Assembly: GCA_963668605.1 (NCBI GenBank)
Contig: OY764903.1
Coordinates: forward strand, 4,216,001-4,280,000
From: G963668605 sp963668605
GTDB lineage: Bacteria; Acidobacteriota; Terriglobia; Bryobacterales; Bryobacteraceae
Length of the DNA stretch: 64,000 bases
Reading direction: 5' to 3'
In this document: piece by piece, positions 1 to 8,957 of the stretch
How positions within the stretch are numbered: the stretch's first letter is position 1
How the letters are laid out: each line of letters opens with the position of its first letter
Notes under the pieces: model-generated
Told to the model about the DNA's origin: nothing
Seen by the model: the letters and a program-made list of their open reading frames with translations, nothing else
Databases searched by the model: none
Program-made: the position numbers and the translations under genes

Positions 1-1619
1 ATCCGCAGTACCCGGTCGGCGACATGGAAGTAACGGTCGTCGTGAGAGACCGCGATAATCGTCTTGCCGGCCTTCTTGAGATCCGTCAGCATCACTTCAT
101 AGAAATAGGTACGGAAGTGGGGATCCTGATCCGCCGCTACCTCGTCGAACACATATACGGGTTTGTCTTCCAGGTAGGCAACCACCAGGGCGAGGCGCTT
201 TCGCTGTCCCGTCGACAGGTTGATATTCGAGAAGCGTCCGTCGCGGTACGAGGTCTTGGTGGAGATTTCCATTAGCCGCAGTAAAGCGTCCACGCGCTCC
301 GGATCGGTGTCTCGTAGGCCGTAGAGTTTGTCGAAGAGGTGGAAGTCGGAAAAGATTGCCGAGAACAGATTCCGATAGGACTGCACGTTGCGCGGTGTGA
401 CAGCGGCGTCGCCAACCGAAATGGATCCCTGCTCGGGGAGGTAAAGGGCAGTGAGGAGCTTCATGAATGTCGTCTTGCCGCTACCGTTCCCCCCCACCAG
501 GAAGAGAAGTTCGCCGCGGCGCACTACGGCGTCCGCCGGACCGAGATGGAAGCTGGCGCTTCCGTCGGGCGCGCGGTACGTGAAGCTGACGCCATGCAGT
601 CGAATTTCCGAAAAATCGGCGAGTCCGTCGATCTGCTCCTCCTCGCCCGAGGCTGCCCCCGAGAGAAGCTGGGTGAGCTTCGCCTCCAGGCGGCGGATGT
701 TATCCACGGTGACATGCACCTGCGACAGCACCGGGATCATCATGACCACGTTCGACAACGGACCGATCAGGAACAGAACGGCCGCCACAATCTTGACTAT
801 CGAGCTTGAGAAGGATGGCGAAAGCACCGGGAGTATGAATACAATGGCGCCTACCAGAGCCTGAAAGAACGCCTCGACGAAGACGATATTGTTGGTGAAC
901 TGCATCATCACGCGAGTCCGCACGTCACGCACTCGTGTGGCGGCGCCGCCGAATTCCTCGAATAGGTCGTCGCTCTTCAGGCGATTGATGCGTAGTTCCT
1001 TGAAACCCTTCAAGATACCCGTGAGTGAGGTAAACAAGTCGTCCTCGCGACGCGAGGCTTCGTGTAGGCCCTGCTCGAGGACCACACGGTCCTTCAGGTA
1101 AATTCCTATGCCGCCGGCGATCATCGCCACACAAAGCAGGGCGGCCACGGGCGAGACTGCCGCGATGTAGAGCATGGTGAACAGCACCATGAGAGACGAT
1201 TGCGCGGCGCTGAACAGCGGGCGCGCAGACTGTGCGATAGCCGCCGTCTCGCGGCTGATACGCGCGTGGATGTCCGCATCTCCGATAGACTCCAGCGCAG
1301 CGAGGTCGCAACGGCGGATTTTGTCCGCCAGGCGAACCCGCACGCTCCGGATTGCCTCCTCGGCGATTTGGCTGGATTCACCAAGAATGTAGCGCAGCGA
1401 GTACACAAACAGGCACAGGGAGAGCGTAAACAGGAGAAAATGGCGCCAACCCGGCCCCTGCCCTTGTTTGCCCATCGACTCGACCGCAGCGTTGATTACG
1501 GCCAGAATCAGGGCGTTGGCCGTGCCGGAAGCCACTGTCATCAACAGCAGCTTCCGATTCAATCCTCCAGTTTCCTGTTGCAGAAACTCGAGAATGCCCA
1601 GTCGCAGTGAGAGCTTCAT
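1..1619 (-). CDS. Cyclic-peptide-type ABC exporter (fused permease/ATPase), C-terminus outside window
   Basis: Inner-membrane exporter half-transporter with fused membrane and ATPase domains, resembling the PvdE/SyrD cyclic-peptide exporter family. The frame reads from an ATG at 1619 and is still open at base 1 (539 codons seen). Roughly residues 20-340 are a membrane domain with hydrophobic segments. The ATPase follows: Walker A GGNGSGKTT near residue 376, signature LSTGQ near 466, Walker B VYVFDE near 490, and an H-loop SHDD just before the window edge. A 54-residue membrane protein lies immediately upstream on the same strand. No peptide synthetase is visible, so the substrate is unknown; a lipid or siderophore-like peptide is possible. 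Confidence 0.9.
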   Translation of the reverse strand, partial: MKLSLRLGILEFLQQETGGLNRKLLLMTVASGTANALILAVINAAVESMGKQGQGPGWRHFLLFTLSLCLFVYSLRYILGESSQIAEEAIRSVRVRLADKIRRCDLAALESIGDADIHARISRETAAIAQSARPLFSAAQSSLMVLFTMLYIAAVSPVAALLCVAMIAGGIGIYLKDRVVLEQGLHEASRREDDLFTSLTGILKGFKELRINRLKSDDLFEEFGGAATRVRDVRTRVMMQFTNNIVFVEAFFQALVGAIVFILPVLSPSFSSSIVKIVAAVLFLIGPLSNVVMMIPVLSQVHVTVDNIRRLEAKLTQLLSGAASGEEEQIDGLADFSEIRLHGVSFTYRAPDGSASFHLGPADAVVRRGELLFLVGGNGSGKTTFMKLLTALYLPEQGSISVGDAAVTPRNVQSYRNLFSAIFSDFHLFDKLYGLRDTDPERVDALLRLMEISTKTSYRDGRFSNINLSTGQRKRLALVVAYLEDKPVYVFDEVAADQDPHFRTYFYEVMLTDLKKAGKTIIAVSHDDRYFHVADRVLR

Positions 1620-1637
1620 AGCAGTGAGAGCTTCATA
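1604..1637. repeat. 17-bp tandem duplication over the ABC exporter start codon
   Basis: The 17-mer GCAGTGAGAGCTTCATA occurs twice in direct tandem (1604-1620 and 1621-1637). On the minus strand each copy carries the start ATGAAGCTCTCACTG. The upstream copy opens a six-codon frame (M-K-L-S-L-L) from 1636, whose TGA overlaps the exporter ATG as ATGA. Seen directly; a translational effect is inferred. Confidence 0.85.
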
Positions 1638-1672
1638 TTAGATTCGCCCGGGCCGGGTATGGCTTTCGGACT

Positions 1673-1837
1673 TCAAGCCTTTCGGGAAGACGCAAAGTAG
1701 AGAAACATAAGACTGACAATGGGCGTGAAAATGAAGGAACAGAAGAAGTACCCCCAAAATCCGATGCGCCGGTTCCTCCCTGCAATCCCCGCTATGAGGC
1801 AAAGCACCAAGTAGGCGGCGGCAAGTTCCAGGCCCAT
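1673..1837 (-). CDS. Small two-helix membrane protein, 54 aa
   Basis: An ATG at 1837 opens a 54-codon frame ending in TGA at 1673. The protein has a hydrophobic stretch at about residues 3-17 (starting ELAAAYLVLCL), a basic turn with the pattern GRNRRIGFWGYF, and a second hydrophobic stretch at about 28-47, ending SSRKA. This layout (helix, G-R-N-R-x-I-G-F-W, helix with TP) is common in small uncharacterised bacterial membrane proteins. It lies 36 bp upstream of the exporter duplication and 6 bp downstream of the DUF697 gene, so the three may be co-transcribed. Function unknown. Confidence 0.7.
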   Translation of the reverse strand: MGLELAAAYLVLCLIAGIAGRNRRIGFWGYFFCSFIFTPIVSLMFLYFASSRKA

Positions 1838-1843
1838 GGGGGT

Positions 1844-2326
1844 TTAAGCCGGGACCTCGGTCGTCGTCTTCTCTTGCAGGTCTGCGGCCAGCTTGCTCCC
1901 TTCTTCAAACTCCTGCTTGAAATGCTCCTTCATTTTGGCCGGATCGAAGCTCAGGAAGGTCCCGCCGGACTCGAAGTGTTGGACGAACACCTTGCCCAGA
2001 GCATAGGTTGATGCGCCACAGAAGAGAACCATGGAAGGGGTACCCATGAGTTGACCCACTAGCGGAATGGCTTTCAGGAGACTGCCCACCGAACCGAACG
2101 ACAAGGTGTTCGGAACGACGTAGCCGATCAGGGAAGCGACCAGCGCCTTCCCCCGGGTTTCCTGGAATTCGATGCCATAAATTTTCGAGACTTCGGCGAG
2201 CATTTTGAGTTGCACGCCAGAAACCGCAATGAGATCGACGAAGGGGACGGGGATCAGGCCCGCGCCCATCGACCACCACATGTAGTTTTTCACAATCTTA
2301 CGGGCTTGCTGTTCTTGTTCGATCAA
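1844..2326 (-). CDS. DUF697/YcjF-type membrane-associated protein
   Basis: The frame contains the DUF697 signature: a glycine/proline-rich segment MGAGLIPVPFVDLIAVSG, then QLKMLAEVSKIYG, a second hydrophobic region with GYVVPNTLSFGSVGSLLKAIP, and a charged tail. I place the start at a TTG (2326) because GAGGAG stands nine bases upstream (2336-2341) and the conserved region begins soon after. An ATG at 2536 in the same frame adds about 70 residues that look unrelated to the family. The product is about 160 aa. The role of DUF697 proteins is not well defined; they are predicted inner-membrane proteins. The AT-rich stretch 2395-2450 may hold promoters for this gene or the divergent efflux operon. 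Confidence 0.75.
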   Translation of the reverse strand: MIEQEQQARKIVKNYMWWSMGAGLIPVPFVDLIAVSGVQLKMLAEVSKIYGIEFQETRGKALVASLIGYVVPNTLSFGSVGSLLKAIPLVGQLMGTPSMVLFCGASTYALGKVFVQHFESGGTFLSFDPAKMKEHFKQEFEEGSKLAADLQEKTTTEVPA

Positions 2327-2536
2327 GTGTGTTGACTCCTCAAGCACTCTATCGGATCGCTGCGGAGTTCTCTTTAGGCGCTGTGACCACGTATTCCCAG
2401 TTAATTTATTCGTATTCCAATTTAATTTATTGTATTCCCATTGATTTTCGTCGCTGGCTGTAATCGGGCAGGCAAGTTCGTCCGATAAGCCCAGTGAGAC
2501 TCGACCTGCACCGAATCCACCAACGACACAAAACAA

Positions 2537-3865
2537 ATGCTACATGACCCAGCAAATACCGAACCCAGAGGAGACGGCCGGACCGCGCGGATGGGCCTGC
2601 CTGCGCTTTCCCTGGCACTAGTTGTATTTCTGATTGGATGCGGCAAACCCGCTAATCCGTCCGGGGGGAGCGCACCCGCGCCTTCCGCGGTCGTAGTGGC
2701 AATTGCGGAGCGGCGGGACGTTCCGCTAATGGCAGAATTGGTGGCGCGGACCGAAGCAGCCGCCACTGTGGAGATTCGCGCCAACGTCGAGGGCCGCCTG
2801 GTGGAGACGTCCTTCCAACCTGGGCGCATGGTTCGTAAAGGGCAGAAGCTGTTTCGCATCGATCCGCGGCGCTATCAAGCCGCGGTCGAGTCGGCCAAAG
2901 CGGCGGTCGAGAAGGCGGAGGCGGATCTGGAATTGGCGCGGGAGCAGCAGCGTTTAGTGAACGCCCAGTCCATCCAGCGGCAGGCCGAAGCCAATCTTCT
3001 GAAGTGCAATCAGGATGTCGAACGGCTGAAGCCGTTGGCAGCCCGCCGCGCGGTTCCGGAACGGGATCTGGATGCAGCGGTTGCGGCGCAGGCCTCGGCC
3101 CAGGCGGCGGTAGAAGACGCGCGGGCCACGGTGCGCACCACCGCGGTCGGCGACCGCATGGGCCTGCGCCAGGCGGAGGCCGGCCGAAGCGCGGCCAAAG
3201 CCTTGCTGGAAATGGCGGAGCTGGATTTGTCGGAGACCGACATTCGCTCGCCGATCGACGGCCTGATTGGCCGCAAGGATGTCGATGTGGGCAACTATGT
3301 CGGCCGCGGGCAGGCAAGCCTGCTGGCGACCATCTCCCAACTCGACCCAATCCGGCTTGTCTTCAGCGTTCCCGAGGAACTCTATTTACACATCGCCGCG
3401 AAAGGAGCGAACCGGGCCGGTCTAGACGATATCGAGCTGCTCCTCTCGGATAACACCAAATACGCCCACCGCGGCCGGTTCACATTCATGGGCCGGGCGG
3501 TCGATTCGAAAACCGGCACGCTGTCGGTCGAGGCGGAGTTCCCGAATCCGCAAGGCAGCCTGTTGCCGGGGATGTTCGGCCGTGTCCGCCTCGCCGCTGA
3601 GACGCGTCCCAATGCCGTGCTGGTTGCAGAGCGAGCGGTGTTTGATGTGCAAGGCTCGAAAGCCGTCTATATCGTGGCTCAGGACAAGACGGTCACTCTC
3701 CGAAGCGTCGTAACGGAAGGCTCCTACGAGGGTAGGAGTATCGTCACCAGCGGGCTGAAAGGCGGAGAAGCCGTGGTGGTCGAAGGCATCCTGAAATTGC
3801 GCCCGGGAGCTCCGGTAACTATTCAGTCCGCCGCACCAACTCGCGCGAACAGTGAGGCGAAGTAA
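2537..3865 (+). CDS. RND efflux periplasmic adaptor lipoprotein (AcrA/MdtA type)
   Basis: Membrane fusion protein that bridges the inner-membrane RND pump and the outer-membrane channel encoded next. A lipoprotein signal ends in FLIGC. It is followed by the lipoyl half (EIRANVEGRLVETSFQPG), an alpha-hairpin rich in A/E/R (about residues 110-210), the second lipoyl half (IRSPIDGLIGRKDVDVGNYV), a beta-barrel and a membrane-proximal domain. At 442 aa it has family length. A second ATG at 2591 lies just before the hydrophobic signal core, but the longer start supplies the basic n-region (RTAR). Three bases separate it from the pump gene. Divergent from the DUF697 gene. Confidence 0.93.
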   Translation: MLHDPANTEPRGDGRTARMGLPALSLALVVFLIGCGKPANPSGGSAPAPSAVVVAIAERRDVPLMAELVARTEAAATVEIRANVEGRLVETSFQPGRMVRKGQKLFRIDPRRYQAAVESAKAAVEKAEADLELAREQQRLVNAQSIQRQAEANLLKCNQDVERLKPLAARRAVPERDLDAAVAAQASAQAAVEDARATVRTTAVGDRMGLRQAEAGRSAAKALLEMAELDLSETDIRSPIDGLIGRKDVDVGNYVGRGQASLLATISQLDPIRLVFSVPEELYLHIAAKGANRAGLDDIELLLSDNTKYAHRGRFTFMGRAVDSKTGTLSVEAEFPNPQGSLLPGMFGRVRLAAETRPNAVLVAERAVFDVQGSKAVYIVAQDKTVTLRSVVTEGSYEGRSIVTSGLKGGEAVVVEGILKLRPGAPVTIQSAAPTRANSEAK

Positions 3866-3868
3866 GCC

Positions 3869-6800
3869 ATGCTGGCGAAATTCTTCATCCATCGCCCGGT
3901 GTTCGCGATCGTTCTCTCGGTCGTGATTCTTATCGCGGGAACTCTGGCGATGTTCACCCTGCCGATCGCTCAATACCCACAGATTTCGCCCCCCACCGTG
4001 AACATCAATGCGGTCTACCCTGGGGCTAACGCTGCCGTCGTGGAGCAGTCTGTGGGCATCCCGCTGGAACAGGCGGTGAACGGCGCCGACAACATGCTCT
4101 ACATGGCCTCGAAGAGCACTAACGACGGCCACTATTCCCTTACTTGCACGTTCAAAATTGGGACAGACCTGAACCTGGCCGCGGTGGATGTGCAGAATCG
4201 CGTCAAGGGCGCGGAGGGCAGCCTGCCTCCCGAGGTGATCGCCGTCGGCGTCGCCATTAAGAAGCAGTCGCCGGACATGGTGGCTGTGGTCAGCATCTAT
4301 TCGCCCAGCCGTAGTTATGACGAGGTCTATCTGAGCAATTACACCTCGATTAATGTAGTAGACCAATTGAGCCGCGTGGCGGGTGTCGGCAGCACCGTAA
4401 TCACCGGGCAGCGCGACTATGCCATGCGCGTCTGGATCCGTCCGGACAGGCTGGCAAAGCTGGGGTTGACCGCCACCGATATCGGCGCGGCCATCCAGGA
4501 CCAGAACGTCCAGGCCCCGGCGGGTGCGGTGGGCCAACCGCCCGTACCCGCCGGTACGAACTTCGAATATCCCGTCGATGTGAAGGGCCGGCTGAATTCT
4601 AAAGAGGAGTACGACGGGATTGTGGTGCGGGCACTGCCGGACGGCACGCTCCTGCGGCTTAACGACGTGGCGCGAACCGAACTTGCGGCCAGGGACTACT
4701 CCTCCTATGGACGGCTGAACGGGTCTCCGGCCACTCTTATCATCATTTTTCAGTCGCCCGGCTCGAATGCTCTCGATGTAATCCAGGGAATTCGCGGGGC
4801 GATGGAGCGCGCCAAGAGTAGCTTTCCCCAGGGTCTCGACTACAGCATCTCCTATGACAGCACAGGGTTTATCACCAGCTCGATCCGGGAGGTGGTCGAG
4901 ACTCTGTTTGAGGCCCTCATTCTGGTCATCCTGGTAGTGTTCCTGTTCCTGGGCAGCTTTCGCGCCACCTTGATCCCAGTGCTGGCGATCCCGGTTTCAC
5001 TGGTCGGCAGTTTCGCGTTTTTCATTCCCCTGGGCTTCACCATCAACACGCTGACGCTCTTCGGGCTGGTGCTGGCAATCGGCATCGTAGTGGACGACGC
5101 CATTGTGGTGGTGGAGGCAGTGGAAAATCACATGCACCACGGTCTCAGTCCCCTTGCCGCCACAGAGAAAGCCATGGAAGAGGTCTCCGGACCGGTGGTC
5201 GGAATCGCTCTGGTACTGACCGCAGTGTTTGTACCGGTCGCCTTCCTCGGCGGGCTTACCGGCGAGTTGTACCGGCAGTTCGCGCTGACGCTGTCAGTTT
5301 CCGTGATGCTCTCCGCGCTGGTGGCGCTCACGTTGACGCCCGCGCTGTGCCGCCTGATCCTCAAACCGCGGGCCCCTTCCCGCAGCGTGCTGCAACGATT
5401 CCTGGACGCCTTCAATCGTCGCTTCGAGCAGACCACCGGTGTTTACGCGCGCTGTGTCTCTGCCCTGATTCGCCGCTCGGCCCTGGCTCTTCTCTGTCTC
5501 GTCGTGCTGACCGCCGGAGCCTTCGGCTTGATGCGGATTCTGCCCTCCGGTTTCGTTCCGAAGGAAGACCAAGGAATTGTCCTGGCCAGCATCAGTTTAC
5601 CGGATGGCGCGTCCGTAGAGCGGACCGATGTCATCCTGCGACGGGCGGAGCGGTTCGCTGCTCGCATTCCGGCCGTCCAGAACGTGATTACCCTCGGTAG
5701 CGCCAGCCTCCTGACTGGAGCGTCCAGCTCCAGCACGGGAACCATCATCGCCACGCTCAAACCGTGGGATGAACGCAAGCGCCCCGAAGACAGCTCGGCC
5801 AGTGTCGTCGCCTCTCTACAAAGAGAGCTTGCGAGCTACCCGGAAGGGGTCGGCATCGTCTTCGAGATGCCGCCGATACCCGGTGTCGGCTCGGCGGGCG
5901 GATTCCAATTCGAGCTGCAAGACCGCAAGGGATCTACTCCCGAGGAACTCGCCCGGGTGGCCAACGATTTCCAGAGCGCCGCCAGTGGGCGTCCAGAGTT
6001 GGCCTACGTGTACAGCGGATTTGGCACCGACGTCCCCATGGTCGATCTCAAACTGGATCGCGACAAGGTCAAATCGCTCAACGTGCCATTGAAAAGTGTG
6101 TTCGACAATCTGCAGATGTATCTGGGCGGTTTGCAGGTAGGTAGCTTCAACCTGTATGGACGCACATACAAGGTAGTCGTTCAGGCGGAGCCCGAATTCC
6201 GGCTCGCGCCCGCCAATATCGGCAACATCTATGTCCGTGGCGCACAGGATGAGATGATTCCGCTCGCGACGATGCTTCATGTCGGACGAAAGACCGGCGC
6301 CGGCATGCTCCAGCGGTATAACCTGTACCGCACGGCGGAAGTTTCCGGGGCGGCAGCGCCGGGCGTTAGTTCGGGACGGGCGCTGGATGCCATGGAGCAA
6401 CTGGCCAAAGAGAAATTGCCGCAGGGATTCGGATTCGAGTGGACAGGCCTCTCTTATCAGGAGAGGGCGGCCGGCGGCACGCAAGCGCTGGTGTTCGGGT
6501 TGGCGCTCGCGTTCGTGTTTCTGGTGTTGGCGGCACTGTACGAGAGTTGGTCGATCCCATTTAGCGTGCTCCTCGGTCTGCCGCTGGGGATTTTCGGGGC
6601 TTTCATGGGCACATTCCTGCGTGGGCTGGTCAATGACGTGTACGTCCAGATCGGCTTGGTGATGCTGTTGGGATTGGCGGCGAAGAACGCAATTCTCATC
6701 GTCGAATTTGCAAGGACAATGCGCCAGGTGGAGAAGATGTCCATCACGGACGCGGCAACGGCCGGGGCGCGTTTGCGCTTTCGCCCGATTCTGATGACCT

Positions 6801-7036
6801 CGTTTGCATTCATTCTCGGCGTGCTGCCTCTGATGATCGCAAGTGGCGCCGGGTCGGCCGCACGCCACTCGTTGGGAACGGCGGTTTTCAGCGGGATGCT
6901 CGCCGCGACCGTGCTGGGCGTTCTCCTGATCCCGGTGTTGTATGTTGCCGTGGAGCGCCTAGTGGAGCGCTTCCGGGGGGGCCGGCCGGAACCGGCGGAA
7001 CTGCGGCCGGCTTTAGCCGAGGAGGCGTCCCGATGA
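3869..7036 (+). CDS. RND multidrug efflux pump, HAE1 (AcrB) family
   Basis: Proton-driven inner-membrane pump of 1055 aa, the usual length. It begins MLAKFFIHRPVFAIVLSVVI as in AcrB. The proton-relay acidic pair D409-D410 is in TM4 (GIVVDDAIVVVE) and the partner lysine K939 in TM10 (GLAAKNAILIVEFA). Two large periplasmic loops lie between TM1-2 and TM7-8. It stands between adaptor and outer-membrane factor and overlaps the latter by 4 bp (ATGA), so the three form one operon. Substrate cannot be deduced; hydrophobic drugs, bile-like compounds or phenolics are typical. No regulator gene is adjacent. Confidence 0.97.
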   Translation: MLAKFFIHRPVFAIVLSVVILIAGTLAMFTLPIAQYPQISPPTVNINAVYPGANAAVVEQSVGIPLEQAVNGADNMLYMASKSTNDGHYSLTCTFKIGTDLNLAAVDVQNRVKGAEGSLPPEVIAVGVAIKKQSPDMVAVVSIYSPSRSYDEVYLSNYTSINVVDQLSRVAGVGSTVITGQRDYAMRVWIRPDRLAKLGLTATDIGAAIQDQNVQAPAGAVGQPPVPAGTNFEYPVDVKGRLNSKEEYDGIVVRALPDGTLLRLNDVARTELAARDYSSYGRLNGSPATLIIIFQSPGSNALDVIQGIRGAMERAKSSFPQGLDYSISYDSTGFITSSIREVVETLFEALILVILVVFLFLGSFRATLIPVLAIPVSLVGSFAFFIPLGFTINTLTLFGLVLAIGIVVDDAIVVVEAVENHMHHGLSPLAATEKAMEEVSGPVVGIALVLTAVFVPVAFLGGLTGELYRQFALTLSVSVMLSALVALTLTPALCRLILKPRAPSRSVLQRFLDAFNRRFEQTTGVYARCVSALIRRSALALLCLVVLTAGAFGLMRILPSGFVPKEDQGIVLASISLPDGASVERTDVILRRAERFAARIPAVQNVITLGSASLLTGASSSSTGTIIATLKPWDERKRPEDSSASVVASLQRELASYPEGVGIVFEMPPIPGVGSAGGFQFELQDRKGSTPEELARVANDFQSAASGRPELAYVYSGFGTDVPMVDLKLDRDKVKSLNVPLKSVFDNLQMYLGGLQVGSFNLYGRTYKVVVQAEPEFRLAPANIGNIYVRGAQDEMIPLATMLHVGRKTGAGMLQRYNLYRTAEVSGAAAPGVSSGRALDAMEQLAKEKLPQGFGFEWTGLSYQERAAGGTQALVFGLALAFVFLVLAALYESWSIPFSVLLGLPLGIFGAFMGTFLRGLVNDVYVQIGLVMLLGLAAKNAILIVEFARTMRQVEKMSITDAATAGARLRFRPILMTSFAFILGVLPLMIASGAGSAARHSLGTAVFSGMLAATVLGVLLIPVLYVAVERLVERFRGGRPEPAELRPALAEEASR

Positions 7037-8421
7037 ACCGGTTAATCCTGCTGCTGGTTCCCGGCGCGCTTTTACTTTCTGGCTGCATCAGCGCGCACTA
7101 CCGTCGTCCAGATGTGCCCGTTCCGCCGAACTATCGTGGAGAGACCGCCGGAGCCTCCGGCAGCCTCGGCGAGTTGCGGTGGCAGGATCTGATTCGCGAC
7201 GAGCGGTTGAATGAATTGATTCGGGAGGCGCTCGCCAACAACTACGACGTGCGTATTGCGGCAGCGCGAGTACTGGAGGCCGGCGCCCGGGTCGGCGAAG
7301 CTCGTTCGCAGCGCTGGCCGTCGGTGGATGCACAGGCCAGCTACAACAACCTTCGGACCGCCCAGAATGGCAGTTCGCCCCTTCCGGCGGGTTACCCGAC
7401 CGAAAGCGACTTCACCAAGGCCTTCTCGGCGCTGAGTTGGGAACTCGACCTATGGGGACGCGTTCGGAACGCCAACGCCGCCGCACGGGCGGAGCTTCTC
7501 GCCACTGAGGAGGCACGCCGCGTGGTGCTGCAAACCCTGGTCGCACAGGTCGCTCAGAACTACTTTCTGCTGCGTGACCTGGACCTGGAAAAAGAGATTA
7601 CCGATCGATCCCTGAAGAGCCGCCAGGAGTCCCTGGAATTGGTGCAACTCCGTGTGGAGAACGGATACTCCTCGGAGATCGACCTGCGCCAGGCCGAGGT
7701 ACTGGTGAAGACCGTGCGCGCCGCGCGTACGGATCTGGAGCGGCAGATCGAGCAGACTGAGAATCTGATCAGTTTCCTGGTAGGGCGCAATTCCGGCGCT
7801 GTGACGCGCGGACGTTCACTGCTCGAACAGGATCTGACGCCGCAACGGGGACCCGGGCTTTCCTCGGCCCTGTTGGCACGCCGGCCCGACATACGCCAGG
7901 CCGAACAAGAGATCATCAGCACCAATGCACAGGTCGCCGAAGCCAGAGCAGCCTTCTTCCCGCGCATCTCTCTCACTGCGTCCAGCGGCCTTGAGAGTGC
8001 GGCACTGCGAAATATCCTGGACACGGCAAACGGAACCTGGATCTTCGGCCCCGTGGGAAATCTCCCCATATTCAATGCCGGGCGGATACGAGCCGGCGTG
8101 CGCGGCGCCCAGGCGCGTGAGGTTCAGGCCGTGCTGAATTACCAGCGGACTGTGATTCAGGCCTTTCGGGAAGTGTCGGACTCGCTCGTCGGCCATCGAA
8201 AGCTCTCGGAACTCACGAGAGAGCAGGAAGGGTTGGTTCAGAGCCTGCGCCAAACCGTGGAACTGGCCGATCTTCGCTATCGGGGAGGTGTCTCCAGTTA
8301 TCTTGAGTATCTGGACTCAGAGCGGGAGTTGCTCGACGCCGAACTTCGCCTGGTGCAGGTACGCCGCGATGAGCTGACGAGCGTAGTCACCTTGTACCGT
8401 GCCCTCGGCGGCGGCTGGTGA
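7033..8421 (+). CDS. Outer-membrane efflux factor (OprM/NodT family lipoprotein)
   Basis: Outer-membrane channel that completes the tripartite pump. Signal peptide with lipobox LLSGC, the early OprM feature YRRPDVPVPPNYRG, then two repeats of long coiled-coil alpha-helices, each ending with typical motifs (LSWELDLWGRVRNANAAARAEL and FGPVGNLPIFNAGRIRAGVR). At 462 aa it matches family length. The ATG overlaps the pump stop codon. The stop is followed by about 540 bp without an intact gene. Confidence 0.95.
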   Translation: MNRLILLLVPGALLLSGCISAHYRRPDVPVPPNYRGETAGASGSLGELRWQDLIRDERLNELIREALANNYDVRIAAARVLEAGARVGEARSQRWPSVDAQASYNNLRTAQNGSSPLPAGYPTESDFTKAFSALSWELDLWGRVRNANAAARAELLATEEARRVVLQTLVAQVAQNYFLLRDLDLEKEITDRSLKSRQESLELVQLRVENGYSSEIDLRQAEVLVKTVRAARTDLERQIEQTENLISFLVGRNSGAVTRGRSLLEQDLTPQRGPGLSSALLARRPDIRQAEQEIISTNAQVAEARAAFFPRISLTASSGLESAALRNILDTANGTWIFGPVGNLPIFNAGRIRAGVRGAQAREVQAVLNYQRTVIQAFREVSDSLVGHRKLSELTREQEGLVQSLRQTVELADLRYRGGVSSYLEYLDSERELLDAELRLVQVRRDELTSVVTLYRALGGGW

Positions 8422-8534
8422 TCCCGTAACCTTCAAATATTCGATTCCGTTTCCTCTGAGTAGCTTATCGAGCCCGGTTACGCGGTCTTCGTTGCTATCC
8501 TGTGCCAACGCGCCGAACGTTCGACCCGTTTCGA

Positions 8535-8675
8535 CTGCTACTGATTTCTGTCGCCGGGCGATTGGGCCAGCAGCGGGACGCAATCGATTACCTCCGGGAG
8601 GGGAACAGAGTACTACGAGAGCAAATCGGTGACAGGCGCCGACGCTTGGCGGCCAGAGCGAAAGTCGCAGACCTC
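8535..8675 (+). pseudogene. Relic of an integrase-type transposase, N-terminal region
   Basis: In the 8422-8957 gap a short stretch encodes LLLISVAGRLGQQRDAIDYL, then REGNRVLREQIGDRRRRLAA and RAKVADL. This resembles the conserved start of acidobacterial and planctomycete integrase-core transposases (HQxxxIEYLxEENRVLREQLG...RRRLAxKAK). The surrounding frame does not continue into a catalytic domain. I see nothing else in this gap. Confidence 0.5.
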
Positions 8676-8957
8676 GCATTTACACCGGCGATGAACAGCG
8701 TGAGTGGACGTGACAGCTAGGCGTTTATGTTCGCCCGCGATTGTCGTAGGGTCCAGAGCATGAAAGCCGCTCCTTGCGAGAAAAAGGCTAGCACGGGGTC
8801 CCGTCTCCGCCCTCTAAGACAACCACGAGGGAGCGGGCAATACAGGGCAATGATGGTCTGGAAGCCCGGCACTTCCTGCCTTAGCTGCAACAAAGAATCA
8901 GCAACATGCTGTTGGTGAAGCACATGCTAAACGAATCCCGCTCTCTCCGCCATTCTG

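Noticed and set aside
5816..6868. A 350-codon minus-strand open frame opposite the RND pump
   Set aside because: Shadow of the pump gene.
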